In this document: piece by piece, positions 26,014-34,272 of the stretch | Numbering within the stretch: position 1 is the first letter of the stretch | Layout: each line of letters opens with the position of its first letter | DNA from: Bradyrhizobium sp. JYMT SZCCT0428 | Lineage (GTDB): Bacteria > Pseudomonadota > Alphaproteobacteria > Rhizobiales > Xanthobacteraceae | Length of the DNA: 64,000 bases | Assembly (NCBI RefSeq): GCF_018131075.1 | Contig: NZ_JAFCLS010000034.1 | Span: forward strand, 29,217-93,216 | Reading direction: 5' to 3' | Program-made: the position numbers and the translations under genes | Notes under the pieces: generated by a model | Databases searched by the model: none | What the model was told of the DNA's origin: nothing | The model's input: only the letters and a program-made list of their open reading frames with translations

Positions 26014-26763
26014 TTACTCGTCTCCGCCTGCCCGCTGGTTGTGGGATTCCGGCTGCCCATTTCCTTCCACCAGTGCCAGAACTTCGTCGAATGCCGAATG
26101 GACATGTTTACGCACCAGAGCCGTCGCCTGGATATCGTCCCTGTCGGCAATGGCGATCACGAACTCCTGATGATCAGCCAGTGAGCGGCGACGAATGACG
26201 GAAGATGAGAAATATTTCTGCCGCCACTGAAAGCTCATGAGAAACAAAGGCGTGAGCGTTCGGACGATGATGGCGTTCTGGCTGGCCGCGGCCATTGCCA
26301 GATGAAACTCGACATCTTCATTGGCGACGTTGAGTTCGGCCTGCACCCGGCTGGAATAATTGGCGACCAGTTCCCGCAACCTGTTGAGATCGGCATCTGT
26401 CCTGCGCGCGCATGCGAGGCGGATCGCATGGGTTTCAAATATGACGCGGGCCTCGCTCACATCGCGCATCGTCCGCTCGTCAAACGGCAGATCCAGATTG
26501 GCCTGGATGACCAGGGAATCGAGCCCGCTGTCTTCGAGTGCGTTGCGCAGGAAAATGCCGGACTTCGGCCGCCGCTCGGTCAGCCGCAGCGCATCAAGAA
26601 CCGCCAACGCTTCCCGCACCGAGCTGCGGGTGACGCCAAAGCGATCCGACAGCTCGCGCTCTGACGGCAGCCGGTCGCCCTTCTGCAATCGGTGATGGCG
26701 AATGAACTCGATGGTCCGCTTGACCGCCCTCGATCCTTCGCTGGCTTGCAGGTGTGCCGTCAT
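26014..26763 (-). CDS. GntR-family regulator, FadR/FCD subfamily
   Basis: A 249-residue regulator. The N-terminal winged helix contains LQKGDRLPSERELSDRFGVTRSSVREALAVL, the classic GntR signature. The all-helical FCD ligand domain follows, with metal-site-like residues in SEARVIFETHAIRLA and DVEFHLAMA. Such proteins usually repress catabolic or uptake genes until an organic acid binds. Overlapping TGGT/ACCA palindromes lie just upstream of the ATG, so it almost certainly represses itself. The solute-binding protein gene downstream is a second likely target. Confidence 0.92.
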   Translation of the reverse strand: MTAHLQASEGSRAVKRTIEFIRHHRLQKGDRLPSERELSDRFGVTRSSVREALAVLDALRLTERRPKSGIFLRNALEDSGLDSLVIQANLDLPFDERTMRDVSEARVIFETHAIRLACARRTDADLNRLRELVANYSSRVQAELNVANEDVEFHLAMAAASQNAIIVRTLTPLFLMSFQWRQKYFSSSVIRRRSLADHQEFVIAIADRDDIQATALVRKHVHSAFDEVLALVEGNGQPESHNQRAGGDE

Positions 26764-26768
26764 CTGAT

Positions 26769-26796
26769 CCTACCAATCTGGTAGGACCAGATTGGT
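26769..26796. promoter_or_regulatory. Overlapping palindromic operator of the GntR gene
   Basis: Two perfect inverted repeats share an arm: CCTACCA-ATC-TGGTAGG (26769-26785) and ACCAATCTGGT-AGG-ACCAGATTGGT (26772-26796). TGGT-N3-ACCA spacing is typical of FadR-type GntR sites. The site ends 5 bp before the regulator start codon. Confidence 0.8.
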
Positions 26797-26861
26797 GTAT
26801 CCTTACAGGTTTGTCCAGCCCGCGCCGGCGGGCTTGCTTCACGGGCCGAACAATGGGGCGG

Positions 26862-27788
26862 TCAGCCCTTGGCTGCGACCGCCACCAGGCCCGGTACCGG
26901 GATGTTGTCCTCGGTGCGCGCCGAGCGATCTTCGAACAGGGATAGGTTCAGACCGGCCGCTTCCGCCGCTTCGCGCACGTGGGCCGCCGCGTGGGCGTAG
27001 CGCAGGCCTGCGCCGAGAATGACGCCTTCGCCGGCATGCGTCTCGGTCGTGAAGGCGAACAGGCCGCCGGCGGCCAGCACGCGGCTTGATTCCGCCAGCA
27101 CCGGCGCCAGATCGGCGACATAGATCATCACGTCGGCGGCCAGGATGAGATCGGCGCTGCCGTCAGGCTTCGCGCGCAGACCTTGCACGACGTCGCCGAC
27201 TTCAAGCTCCGCATAACAGCCGGTCGCGCGGGCCTGCTCGATCATGCGCGGCGACAGATCGATGCCGATGAAATGATCGACCTCCTTGGTGAAGGCCGTC
27301 GCGACGAGCCCGGTGCCGCAGCCGAGATCGATGGCGCGTTTGAAGAAGGCAGGCTTGCGGGCGGCCGCGCGCACCGACAGCACCGCCCTGAACAGCAAGT
27401 CCGGGCCGCGATAGCCGAGATCGTCCACCAGCGCGGCGTTGAACCGCCGCGCGTATTGGTCGAACAGCACCTGCACATAGCCTTGCGGCATCGCGGCCAA
27501 TGGTTCGGCGCCGAGCCGCATCAGCCGCAGGCGGGCGCCATGACGATCATCGGGATCACCGTCCCACGCCTTGCGAAACGCGGCGATCGCCGCATCTCGC
27601 TCGCCGAGCGTTTCGCGGATATCGCCGAGCGTGAACCAGGCGGTGACGAAATTCGGCGCCAGATCCGTCGCCTGCAGCAGCAGGTCGGCGGCGCCGGGCA
27701 GATCGCGCTTCAATTGCAGGTCGCGCGCAAAGTCATAACGGCGATCGGCCATCAGATCGCCGGAGGTCAGGAATATTCGCGTGGGCAT
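26862..27788 (-). CDS. TPR-linked class I SAM-dependent methyltransferase (COG4976-like)
   Basis: A 308-residue protein. Residues about 15-95 form two or three TPR-like helical pairs (DLLLQATDLAPNFVTAWFTLGD, LGERDAAIAAFRKAWDGDPDD). The C-terminal part is a Rossmann methyltransferase: motif I AIDLGCGTGLVATAF, acidic motif IDLSPRMIEQAR, and LILAADVMIYVADL. The start chosen is MPTRIFLTSG, which fits the family; the frame is open far upstream only as antisense of the neighbouring exonuclease gene. It is divergent from the exonuclease, about 50 bp apart. The substrate of methylation is unknown. Confidence 0.87.
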   Translation of the reverse strand: MPTRIFLTSGDLMADRRYDFARDLQLKRDLPGAADLLLQATDLAPNFVTAWFTLGDIRETLGERDAAIAAFRKAWDGDPDDRHGARLRLMRLGAEPLAAMPQGYVQVLFDQYARRFNAALVDDLGYRGPDLLFRAVLSVRAAARKPAFFKRAIDLGCGTGLVATAFTKEVDHFIGIDLSPRMIEQARATGCYAELEVGDVVQGLRAKPDGSADLILAADVMIYVADLAPVLAESSRVLAAGGLFAFTTETHAGEGVILGAGLRYAHAAAHVREAAEAAGLNLSLFEDRSARTEDNIPVPGLVAVAAKG

Positions 27789-27839
27789 GGGCTCTATGGG
27801 GCAGGTAAAAATCGGGGCAATACGCCCTATATAACCAAG

Positions 27840-28877
27840 ATGCGTCCACAAGACATCCTGCTGCCAGCTCCCGCCGGTTTGTGCTGCAAGCCCGGTGGCT
27901 TCCATATCGATCCGGTTCGGTCCGTCGAGCGCGCCGTGATCACTCATGGCCATTCCGACCACGCCCGTCCCGGCCATGGCGCTGTTCTGGCGACGCAAGA
28001 GACGCTCGACATGATGCGGCTGCGCTATGGCGATAATTTCGCAGCCTCCACGCAGGCGATCGCTTATGGCGAGGAACTCCGGCTCGGCGACGTCAAGATC
28101 AAATTCCATCCCGCCGGTCACGTGCTGGGCTCGGCGCAGATTGCCGTCACCTGCAAGGACACCTGCATCGTCGCCTCGGGCGATTACAAGGACGCTTCGG
28201 ATCCAACCTGCGCGCCGTTCGAAGTGGTGCCGTGCGACGTCTTCATCACCGAGGCGACGTTCGGCCTGCCGGTGTTTCGCCATGGCAACGCAGCCGATGA
28301 GGTGAAGAAGCTATTGGCCTCGGTGGCGTTGTTCCCGGAGCGCGCGCATCTGGTCGGCGCCTACTCGCTCGGCAAGGCGCAGCGCGTGATCGCGCTGCTG
28401 CGCGAGGCCGGCTACGACGCGCCGATCTACCTGCATGGCGCGATGGAAGCGATCACGCATTATTATCAAAGCCGCGGCGTTGCGCTCGGCGAGCTTCGTC
28501 CGGCCAAGGGCATGAAGAAGGCCGATCTCGCCGGCACCATCACGCTGGCGCCGCCGTCGGCGACCTCTGACATCTGGACGCGGCGGTTTCCCGATCCGGT
28601 GACGGCGTTCGCCTCGGGCTGGATGCGGGTGCGGGCCCGCGCCCGCCAGCGCGGCATCGAATTGCCGCTGGTGATTTCCGATCACGCCGACTGGGACGGG
28701 CTGACCGCGACGATTGAGGCCACCGGCGCCGGCGAAATCTGGGTCACCCACGGCCAGGAAGACGCGCTGGTGCATTGGTGCAAGACAAAAGGCCTCGCCG
28801 CGCGGCCGCTCGATCTGGTCGGCTATGGCGACGAGGACGAGCACGAGGCGCCACCCGCCAACGAGGCCGAGGCATGA
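27840..28877 (+). CDS. Ligase-associated MBL-fold exonuclease
   Basis: A 345-residue metallo-beta-lactamase/beta-CASP-type nuclease. The metal motif HGHSDH (residues 36-41) is complete. It is followed by PAGHVLGSAQ and SGDYKDASDPTC, which mark the group of RNase J/CPSF-like enzymes tied to bacterial ATP-dependent ligases. LVISDHADWDGL provides the late Asp-His motif. The start ATG at 27840 lacks a strong ribosome binding site but gives the family N-terminus. Its stop overlaps the ligase start (ATGA), so the two are translated together. In the system it would trim DNA ends before ligation. Confidence 0.9.
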   Translation: MRPQDILLPAPAGLCCKPGGFHIDPVRSVERAVITHGHSDHARPGHGAVLATQETLDMMRLRYGDNFAASTQAIAYGEELRLGDVKIKFHPAGHVLGSAQIAVTCKDTCIVASGDYKDASDPTCAPFEVVPCDVFITEATFGLPVFRHGNAADEVKKLLASVALFPERAHLVGAYSLGKAQRVIALLREAGYDAPIYLHGAMEAITHYYQSRGVALGELRPAKGMKKADLAGTITLAPPSATSDIWTRRFPDPVTAFASGWMRVRARARQRGIELPLVISDHADWDGLTATIEATGAGEIWVTHGQEDALVHWCKTKGLAARPLDLVGYGDEDEHEAPPANEAEA

Positions 28878-30730
28878 ACCGCTTCGCCGAACTGCTGGAT
28901 CGCCTCGCCTATGAGCCCGGCCGCAACAACAAGCTGCGGCTGCTCACGGCGTATTTTCGCGAGACTGATGATCCCGACCGCGGTTATGCGCTGGCGGCAC
29001 TGACCGGCGCGCTGTCGTTCAAGCACGCCAAGGCCGGACTGATCCGCGACCTGATCACCGACCGCGCCGACCCCGTGCTGTTCGGCTTGTCCTATGATTA
29101 TGTCGGCGACCTCTCCGAGACGGTGGCGCTGATGTGGCCGAAGCGCGCGGTCAGTCGCGACGAGTCTTTGCTGGGCCACCCCTCTCCCCAGCCCTCCCCC
29201 ACAAGGGGGGAGGGAGCCGAGCAGATTTCGGCGCGATCACCTCGCAAGATTTCAAAGGCCACAATCACCGCTCTCTCCGTTCCCACCCCCCTTGCGGGGG
29301 AGGGGCAGGGAGAGGGGTACCGCGGGCTCGATGCCAGTGATGACCACCGACGCCACAACAACCCGCCTCCTCCCACCCTTTCCGAAGTCGTCACCACGCT
29401 GCGCACCCTCGGCAAGACCGAGCTGCCGAAACAGCTCGCGCGCTGGCTGGATGAGCTCGATGAAACCGGCCGCTGGGCGCTGCTGAAGCTCGTCACCGGC
29501 GCAATGCGGATCGGCATTTCGGCGCGGCTGGCGAAAACCGCGGCCGCCAATCTCGGGGGCAAGGACGCCCATGACGTCGAGCTGATGTGGCCGGGATTGA
29601 GCCCGCCCTATCTCGACCTGTTCGCCTGGCTGGAAGGGCGCAGCGAAAAGCCGGTCAATCGCGATCCGACACCGTTCCGCCCTGTCATGCTGGCGCATGC
29701 GATCGAGGATGCGGATTTTGCAAACCTCGATCCTGCCGACTTCATCGCGGAATGGAAATGGGACGGCATCCGCGTGCAGGCGGTAAGCGGCCGCGACGAG
29801 CACGGTCACATCCAGGCGCGGCTCTATTCGCGCACGGGTGAGGACATCACCGGGAGTTTCCCGGACCTCGTGCCATCCCTGCATCTGCCCGGTACCATCG
29901 ACGGTGAATTGCTGGTGCTGCGCGAGGGGCGCGTGCAGACGTTCAACGTGCTGCAACAGCGCCTCAACCGCAAAGTCGTGTCGCCAAAATTGATCAAGGA
30001 GTATCCGATCCATTTGCGCGCCTACGATCTGCTCAGCGACGGCGAGAACGATCTGCGCGAGCTGCCGTTCATCGAACGCCGCGCGCGGCTGGAGGCGTTC
30101 GTTAAGAAGCTTGACGATGCCAGGATTGATCTGTCGCCGACGGTTACCTTCGACAGCTGGGACGCGCTGACGGCGGCGCGCGCCGATCCTGCCAGCGCCG
30201 GTGCGGGCGAGGATGCCGACGCCGTCGAGGGCGTGATGCTGAAGCGCCGCGACGCCGCCTATCTGCCGGGACGCCCCAAGGGCCAATGGTGGAAGTGGAA
30301 GCGCGACCCGCATCTGATCGACGCCGTGCTGATGTATGCGCAGCGCGGCCACGGCAAGCGCTCGTCCTATTATTCGGACTACACGTTCGGCGTCTGGACC
30401 TCGGGCGAGGATGGCGAACAGCTGGTACCGGTCGGCAAGGCCTATTTCGGCTTCACCGACGAGGAACTGCTGCAGATCGACCGTTTCGTCCGCCGCAACA
30501 CCACCGAAAAATTTGGGCCCGTGCGGCATGTCGTGCACGAGCCCGACCAGGGTCTGGTGCTGGAAGTCGCCTTCGAGGGGCTGGCGCGCTCGCCGCGGCA
30601 CAAATCCGGCGTCGCGATGCGGTTTCCGCGCATCAGCCGGCTGCGCTGGGACAAGCCGCCGCGCGAGGCCGACCGGCTGGAAACGCTGGAGCGGATGCTG
30701 AAGAGTGACGCCAGCATTACCGCGCCTTAA
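28874..30730 (+). CDS. lig: ATP-dependent DNA ligase (ligase-associated repair cluster type), with in-frame repeat insertion
   Basis: A 618-residue ligase that seals nicks with ATP. The N-terminal helical domain starts MNRFAELLDRLAYEPGRNNK. The nucleotidyl-transfer core has motif I EWKWDGIRV with the adenylated lysine at about 295, then LYSRTGEDIT, TIDGELLVL, VEGVMLKRRD and QWWKWKRDP (motifs III-V). The C-terminal OB domain ends ARSPRHKSGVAMRFPRI. Residues about 103-149 are translated from a palindromic repeat (29179-29317) without breaking the frame, and the surrounding Pro-rich linker reaches about 165. Catalytic motifs are intact, so the enzyme is probably active. It overlaps the exonuclease stop by ATGA. 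Confidence 0.92.
   Translation: MNRFAELLDRLAYEPGRNNKLRLLTAYFRETDDPDRGYALAALTGALSFKHAKAGLIRDLITDRADPVLFGLSYDYVGDLSETVALMWPKRAVSRDESLLGHPSPQPSPTRGEGAEQISARSPRKISKATITALSVPTPLAGEGQGEGYRGLDASDDHRRHNNPPPPTLSEVVTTLRTLGKTELPKQLARWLDELDETGRWALLKLVTGAMRIGISARLAKTAAANLGGKDAHDVELMWPGLSPPYLDLFAWLEGRSEKPVNRDPTPFRPVMLAHAIEDADFANLDPADFIAEWKWDGIRVQAVSGRDEHGHIQARLYSRTGEDITGSFPDLVPSLHLPGTIDGELLVLREGRVQTFNVLQQRLNRKVVSPKLIKEYPIHLRAYDLLSDGENDLRELPFIERRARLEAFVKKLDDARIDLSPTVTFDSWDALTAARADPASAGAGEDADAVEGVMLKRRDAAYLPGRPKGQWWKWKRDPHLIDAVLMYAQRGHGKRSSYYSDYTFGVWTSGEDGEQLVPVGKAYFGFTDEELLQIDRFVRRNTTEKFGPVRHVVHEPDQGLVLEVAFEGLARSPRHKSGVAMRFPRISRLRWDKPPREADRLETLERMLKSDASITAP
29179..29317. repeat. Palindromic repeat, family E, inserted in the ligase coding sequence
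   Basis: Outer arms CCCCTCTCCCCAGCCCTCC (from 29180) and GGAGGGGCAGGGAGAGGGG (to 29317) are nearly perfect inverted copies. Each half also folds alone (CCCTCCCCC/GGGGGGAGGG and CCCCCC/GGGGG). It is translated in the ligase frame, giving SPQPSPTRGEG and PTPLAGEGQGEG. Confidence 0.92.
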
Positions 30731-30818
30731 TCCGGCCAGCCATTGACGCGCCGACATAGGTTCCCCATTTGCTGTCCGCTATAGTAGAATGCGCGGGCGT
30801 GACCCGCAGGAGAGATCG

Positions 30819-31121
30819 ATGCGCAACGACGTCAGGGATTTGCCGGCCAGCAATGACGGCCTCAACCGCTTTCTCGGCGGCTCGCCGCTGGCGGTGGCAT
30901 TCCGGCTGATCCTGCTGTCGGTCCTGGTCGGCGTGGTGCTCGCCGCTGTCGGCTTCGATCCCTGGAACATCCTGCACAGCATCCGCATGCTGTTCCAGCG
31001 GCTCTGGGATCTCGGCTTTGACGCCGTCAACTGGCTCTGGCGCTACTTCCTGCTCGGCGCCGTGATCGTGATTCCGGTCTGGCTGTTGTCGCGGCTGTTC
31101 GGCAGCCCGCGCGGGCGCTAA
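30819..31121 (+). CDS. Small integral membrane protein (DUF6460-like)
   Basis: A 100-residue protein with two hydrophobic segments. The first is AFRLILLSVLVGVVLAAVGF, followed by an amphipathic stretch (HSIRMLFQRLWDLGFDAVNWLW). The second is YFLLGAVIVIPVWLLSRLFG. The pattern resembles the small rhizobial membrane family DUF6460, from memory. The ATG has an excellent AGGAGAG ribosome binding site; an upstream in-frame ATG is not needed. It lies 88 bp after the ligase gene and may be on its own transcript. Function unknown. Confidence 0.78.
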   Translation: MRNDVRDLPASNDGLNRFLGGSPLAVAFRLILLSVLVGVVLAAVGFDPWNILHSIRMLFQRLWDLGFDAVNWLWRYFLLGAVIVIPVWLLSRLFGSPRGR

Positions 31122-31147
31122 ATCTCCTCGCCAAGGGACCGCAGCCG

Positions 31148-31198
31148 ATGCAACTGCAATTTATCGGCTGCGGCGACGGCATGGTCGTTGAGCTCTAG
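31148..31198 (+). pseudogene. 16-codon reading frame resembling the start of an MBL-fold hydrolase gene (relic or leader peptide)
   Basis: This reads MQLQFIGCGDGMVVEL then stop. The first 11 residues look like the N-terminus of a common family of MBL-fold hydrolases (xxLxFIGCGDAFGSGG), after which the similarity ends. AAGGGA precedes the ATG at good spacing. The first part of the frame lies in a 9-bp inverted repeat (GCAGCCGAT 31141-31149 / ATCGGCTGC 31163-31171). It ends two bases before the MATE start codon. It is either a truncated gene relic or a leader peptide. Confidence 0.35.
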
Positions 31199-31200
31199 CC

Positions 31201-32535
31201 ATGCATTCGCCGGCCGCTCCCTCGAAAGTCACGACGGCGCAGGTATTTGCCATCGCGGGTCCCGCGATGATCGCGAACCTGACGACGCCGCTGATCGGCA
31301 TCGTCTCGACCACGGCGATCGGCCGGCTCGGCGATGCCACGCTGCTCGGCGGCGTGGCGGTCGCCTCCGTGCTGTTCGACTGCCTGTTCTGGCTGTTCGG
31401 ATTCCTGCGCATGAGCACGGTGGCGTTTACCGCGCAGGCGCTCGGCGCCGGCGACACGCAGGAACTACGCGCCATCCTGCTGCGCGGCTTCATCGCCGCC
31501 GGGCTGGTCGGCGCTGCGCTGATCCTGCTGCAGATCCCGCTCGCCAGCCTCCTGCTGGAGGCAATGGGCGGCAGCGAAGGCGTCACGCGCGCGGCGAAAA
31601 CCTATTTTGCGATCCGGATCTGGTCGGCGCCGCTGGCGCTCGGCAATTATGTCATGCTGGGCTGGCTGATCGGACAGGCCCGCGCCAGGCTGGCGCTCGG
31701 CACCCAGATCACCATCAACCTGATCAATGCGGCGGCCACCGCGCTCCTGGTGCTGGTGCTCGACTTCGGCATTGCCGGCGCCGCGATTGCGGCCGTGATC
31801 GCGGAAGCTGCCGGGCTCCTGCTCGGCATACTGATCGCGCGGCGTCTCGCCCATGGGCAACCGGCCATCGCGCGCGCGACGCTGTTCGACCGCACCAAAC
31901 TGATGCGGCTACTGGCGGTCAATCGTGACATCCTGATTCGCACCGCGGCGTTGATCGCGGCCTTCCTGTTCTTCACCGCGCAGGGCGCCCGTGCCGGCGA
32001 CCTGACGCTCGCAGCCAATGCGGTGTTGAACAATTTCCTGATGATCAGCGCCTTCTTCCTCGACGGCCTTGCCAACGCCGCCGAACAGCTCTGCGGCCGC
32101 GCCTATGGCGCCCGCGACAGAGGCGGATTCGCCGGCGCGGTCAAACTGGTCGTGATCTGGGGCTTTGGCTTTGCGCTCGCCGTCGCCGCCGTCTTCGCAC
32201 TGTTCGGCCCTGCGCTGATCGATATCATGACGGCGAGCGCCGATGTACGGCGTATCGCGCGCGATTATCTGCCGTTCGTGATCTTCGCACCGCTGCTCGG
32301 CGTATTCGCCTTTGCCTTTGACGGGGTCTATATCGGCGCCACCTGGGCGCGCGACATGCGCAACCTGATGCTGCTGTCGCTTGCGATCTTCCTCGGCGCA
32401 TGGCTGGCGCTGCGATCATTCGGCAATGCCGGGCTGTGGGGCGCGCTATTGGTGCATTACGCCGCCCGCGGTGGGCTTGAGGCGCTGCGTTATCCGGCGC
32501 TGTTGAAGAGGTCGTTCGGCGACAAGCCTGCGTAA
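31201..32535 (+). CDS. MATE-family efflux transporter (DinF-like)
   Basis: A 444-residue membrane protein with about twelve hydrophobic segments in two MATE halves. Both halves start in the typical way: FAIAGPAMIANLTTPLIGIVSTTAIGRLG near residue 17 and TAQGARAGDLTLAANAVLNNF near residue 260. The length is normal. It would use a sodium or proton gradient to export cationic organic compounds. A short possible leader frame precedes it immediately, and a family B repeat follows. A second, more distant MATE gene is at 53075. The substrate is not predictable. Confidence 0.92.
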   Translation: MHSPAAPSKVTTAQVFAIAGPAMIANLTTPLIGIVSTTAIGRLGDATLLGGVAVASVLFDCLFWLFGFLRMSTVAFTAQALGAGDTQELRAILLRGFIAAGLVGAALILLQIPLASLLLEAMGGSEGVTRAAKTYFAIRIWSAPLALGNYVMLGWLIGQARARLALGTQITINLINAAATALLVLVLDFGIAGAAIAAVIAEAAGLLLGILIARRLAHGQPAIARATLFDRTKLMRLLAVNRDILIRTAALIAAFLFFTAQGARAGDLTLAANAVLNNFLMISAFFLDGLANAAEQLCGRAYGARDRGGFAGAVKLVVIWGFGFALAVAAVFALFGPALIDIMTASADVRRIARDYLPFVIFAPLLGVFAFAFDGVYIGATWARDMRNLMLLSLAIFLGAWLALRSFGNAGLWGALLVHYAARGGLEALRYPALLKRSFGDKPA

Positions 32536-32537
32536 TC

Positions 32538-32638
32538 CGTCATCCTGAGGTGGCCGTGCGCAGCGCGGCCCTCGAAGGATGCACGGCCACGGGCCGTCGT
32601 CCTTCGAGGCTCGCTTGCGCTCGCGCCTCAGGATGACG
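32538..32638. repeat. Palindromic repeat, family B, copy 2
   Basis: Ends CGTCATCCTGAGG and CCTCAGGATGACG enclose inner arms CTCGAAGGAT / CCTTCGAGG. It lies between the convergent MATE and pyrD genes. Confidence 0.92.
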
Positions 32639-32653
32639 GATCACATGGATCTA

Positions 32654-33748
32654 CTACACCGGCCATTCCTCGGCGGTGATCGTCGCGGCATCGGCGCCGA
32701 CGATTTCCGCCAGCGAATCGCGCCCCGTGCGCAGCAAGGTTGAGGACAGATCGTTCTTGATGTCCTCGACCAGCCCGAGGCCCTTGTAGATCAGCGACGA
32801 ATAGAGCTGGATCAGGCTGGCGCCGGCGCGGATTTTTGTGAGTGCGGCACCTCCGCTATCGATGCCGCCGACCCCGATCAGCGGGAAGGCGCCTTCGGCA
32901 CGCACATAGGTTTCCGCCACCATCCGCGTCGACAGCCGGAACAACGGCCGTCCCGACAGGCCGCCCTGCTCCTTGGCGCGGCCGGATTCGCGCAAGCTCG
33001 AGGGCCGCGCCAGCGTGGTGTTGGCCACGACCATGCCGTCGACCCGGCGCGAGCGCGCGATGTGCACGACATCGTCGAGTTCGGCCAGACTCAAATCCGG
33101 CGCGATCTTGAGCAGCACCGGGGAATCGCCGGCATTCTTGCGCACCCGCTCGCGCGCATCGATCACCCGGGCGAGGAGATCGTCGAGGGCTGCCGATTGC
33201 TGCAGATTGCGCAGGCCCGGCGTGTTCGGCGAGGAGACGTTGACAGTGAAATAGCTCGCGACCGGCGCAAAGGTCTCGATCAGCTTGACGTAATCGGCGG
33301 TGCGGTCGGCCGAATCCTTGTTGGCCCCGACATTGACGCCGATGATGCCGGAAAGATGCGCACGCGAGGCGAGCCGCCGCAGCACAATCTCCGCCCCGTC
33401 ATTGTTGAAGCCCATCCGGTTGATCACGGCCTCGTCGCGCTCCATCCGGAACAGCCGCGGCCGCGGATTGCCACCTTGCGGTTTGGGCGTCACCGAGCCG
33501 ATCTCGACGAATCCAAAACCCAGCCGCAGCAACGCGTCGGGCGCTTCCGCGCTCTTGTCGAAGCCCGCGGCCATCCCGATCGGATTGGGAAAGTTCAGGC
33601 CGAACGCGCGCACCGCCAGCTTCGAATCGTCCGGCTTCGAGCGGATCGGCGGCAGCAGCCGCAGGCCCTGGATCGCCATGCGATGCGCATCCTCCGGATC
33701 GAACCAGCGCAGCAGCGGCAGTGAAAAGGCGTCGAAGGCGCGGATCAC
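32654..33748 (-). CDS. pyrD: Dihydroorotate dehydrogenase (quinone), class 2
   Basis: A 364-residue membrane-associated flavoprotein of pyrimidine synthesis that oxidises dihydroorotate and passes electrons to ubiquinone. The N-terminal helix (FSLPLLRWFDPEDAHRMAI) is the class 2 membrane-attachment region. FMN and substrate motifs are NPIGMAAGFDKSAEAPDALL, RMGFNNDGA, and NVSSPNTPGLRNLQ with the catalytic serine. LIGVGGIDSGGAALTKI completes the FMN phosphate site. The start codon is GTG and overlaps the stop of the upstream DUF952 gene (4 bp), so the two genes are coupled. Confidence 0.96.
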   Translation of the reverse strand: MIRAFDAFSLPLLRWFDPEDAHRMAIQGLRLLPPIRSKPDDSKLAVRAFGLNFPNPIGMAAGFDKSAEAPDALLRLGFGFVEIGSVTPKPQGGNPRPRLFRMERDEAVINRMGFNNDGAEIVLRRLASRAHLSGIIGVNVGANKDSADRTADYVKLIETFAPVASYFTVNVSSPNTPGLRNLQQSAALDDLLARVIDARERVRKNAGDSPVLLKIAPDLSLAELDDVVHIARSRRVDGMVVANTTLARPSSLRESGRAKEQGGLSGRPLFRLSTRMVAETYVRAEGAFPLIGVGGIDSGGAALTKIRAGASLIQLYSSLIYKGLGLVEDIKNDLSSTLLRTGRDSLAEIVGADAATITAEEWPV

Positions 33749-34089
33749 GGCGCAAGCTCCGGAATGTCATGATAGCCGTCGGACCGCGCCCGCATATCGA
33801 GGATGGCGGTGACGGCGCCGAGATCGAGTTCGCCATAGAGATGTGGGAACAATTCGTCGTTGCGCGAGGGTTCCCAGCGCAGGCCGTCCCCCAGCGCATC
33901 GGCGTCGACCGCGATCAAGAACAGCCCGGTCTGGCCGAAATAATGTTTCCGCGCGGTCTCGGCGACCTGGGAGGCTGTGGAAAAATGGATGTAGCCGTCG
34001 CGCAGATCGTCCGCGCTGCCCTTGTAAACGCCTTGCCGCTCGGCCTCGCGCCAGGCCGAGGCGGGGCTGATTTTGTAGATCGTGCGCAC
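33745..34089 (-). CDS. DUF952-family protein
   Basis: A 114-residue protein with the DUF952 pattern: RTIYKISPASAWREAERQGVYKGS, then DGYIHFSTASQVAETARKHYFG, LFLIAVDADAL and a C-terminal ELFPHLYGELDLGAV. The fold is related to ADP-ribosyl-processing enzymes but no activity is established for the family. A GTG start at 34089 with AGGGAAT upstream puts the conserved TIYKI at the N-terminus; the longer open frame is not needed. Its TGA overlaps the GTG of pyrD. This DUF952-pyrD pairing suggests only shared expression, not a proven functional link. Confidence 0.85.
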   Translation of the reverse strand: MRTIYKISPASAWREAERQGVYKGSADDLRDGYIHFSTASQVAETARKHYFGQTGLFLIAVDADALGDGLRWEPSRNDELFPHLYGELDLGAVTAILDMRARSDGYHDIPELAP

Positions 34090-34272
34090 TCGCCGGCATT
34101 CCCTGTTTGTCGTTGAGTCTCTTGGGATTTTTCCCGGGATTCCGGGTCGGGCGCCGACCGTAAAGGCGGCTGGGGCTGAACTCAAGCGCCGCCGCGCCGT
34201 CCGGCCAGCATGGAATTTGCGGAAACCCCGCGTTTCAGGCAATAATTCCTAAACCCGACTTTGAGTGATCCC

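Noticed and set aside
29179..29317. Possibility that the ligase gene is a frameshifted pseudogene
   Set aside because: The repeat is read through in frame and all downstream catalytic motifs follow in the same frame.
34261..34272. TTG start for the S24 regulator four codons upstream
   Set aside because: The ATG at 34273 gives a normal N-terminus; no ribosome binding site supports the TTG.
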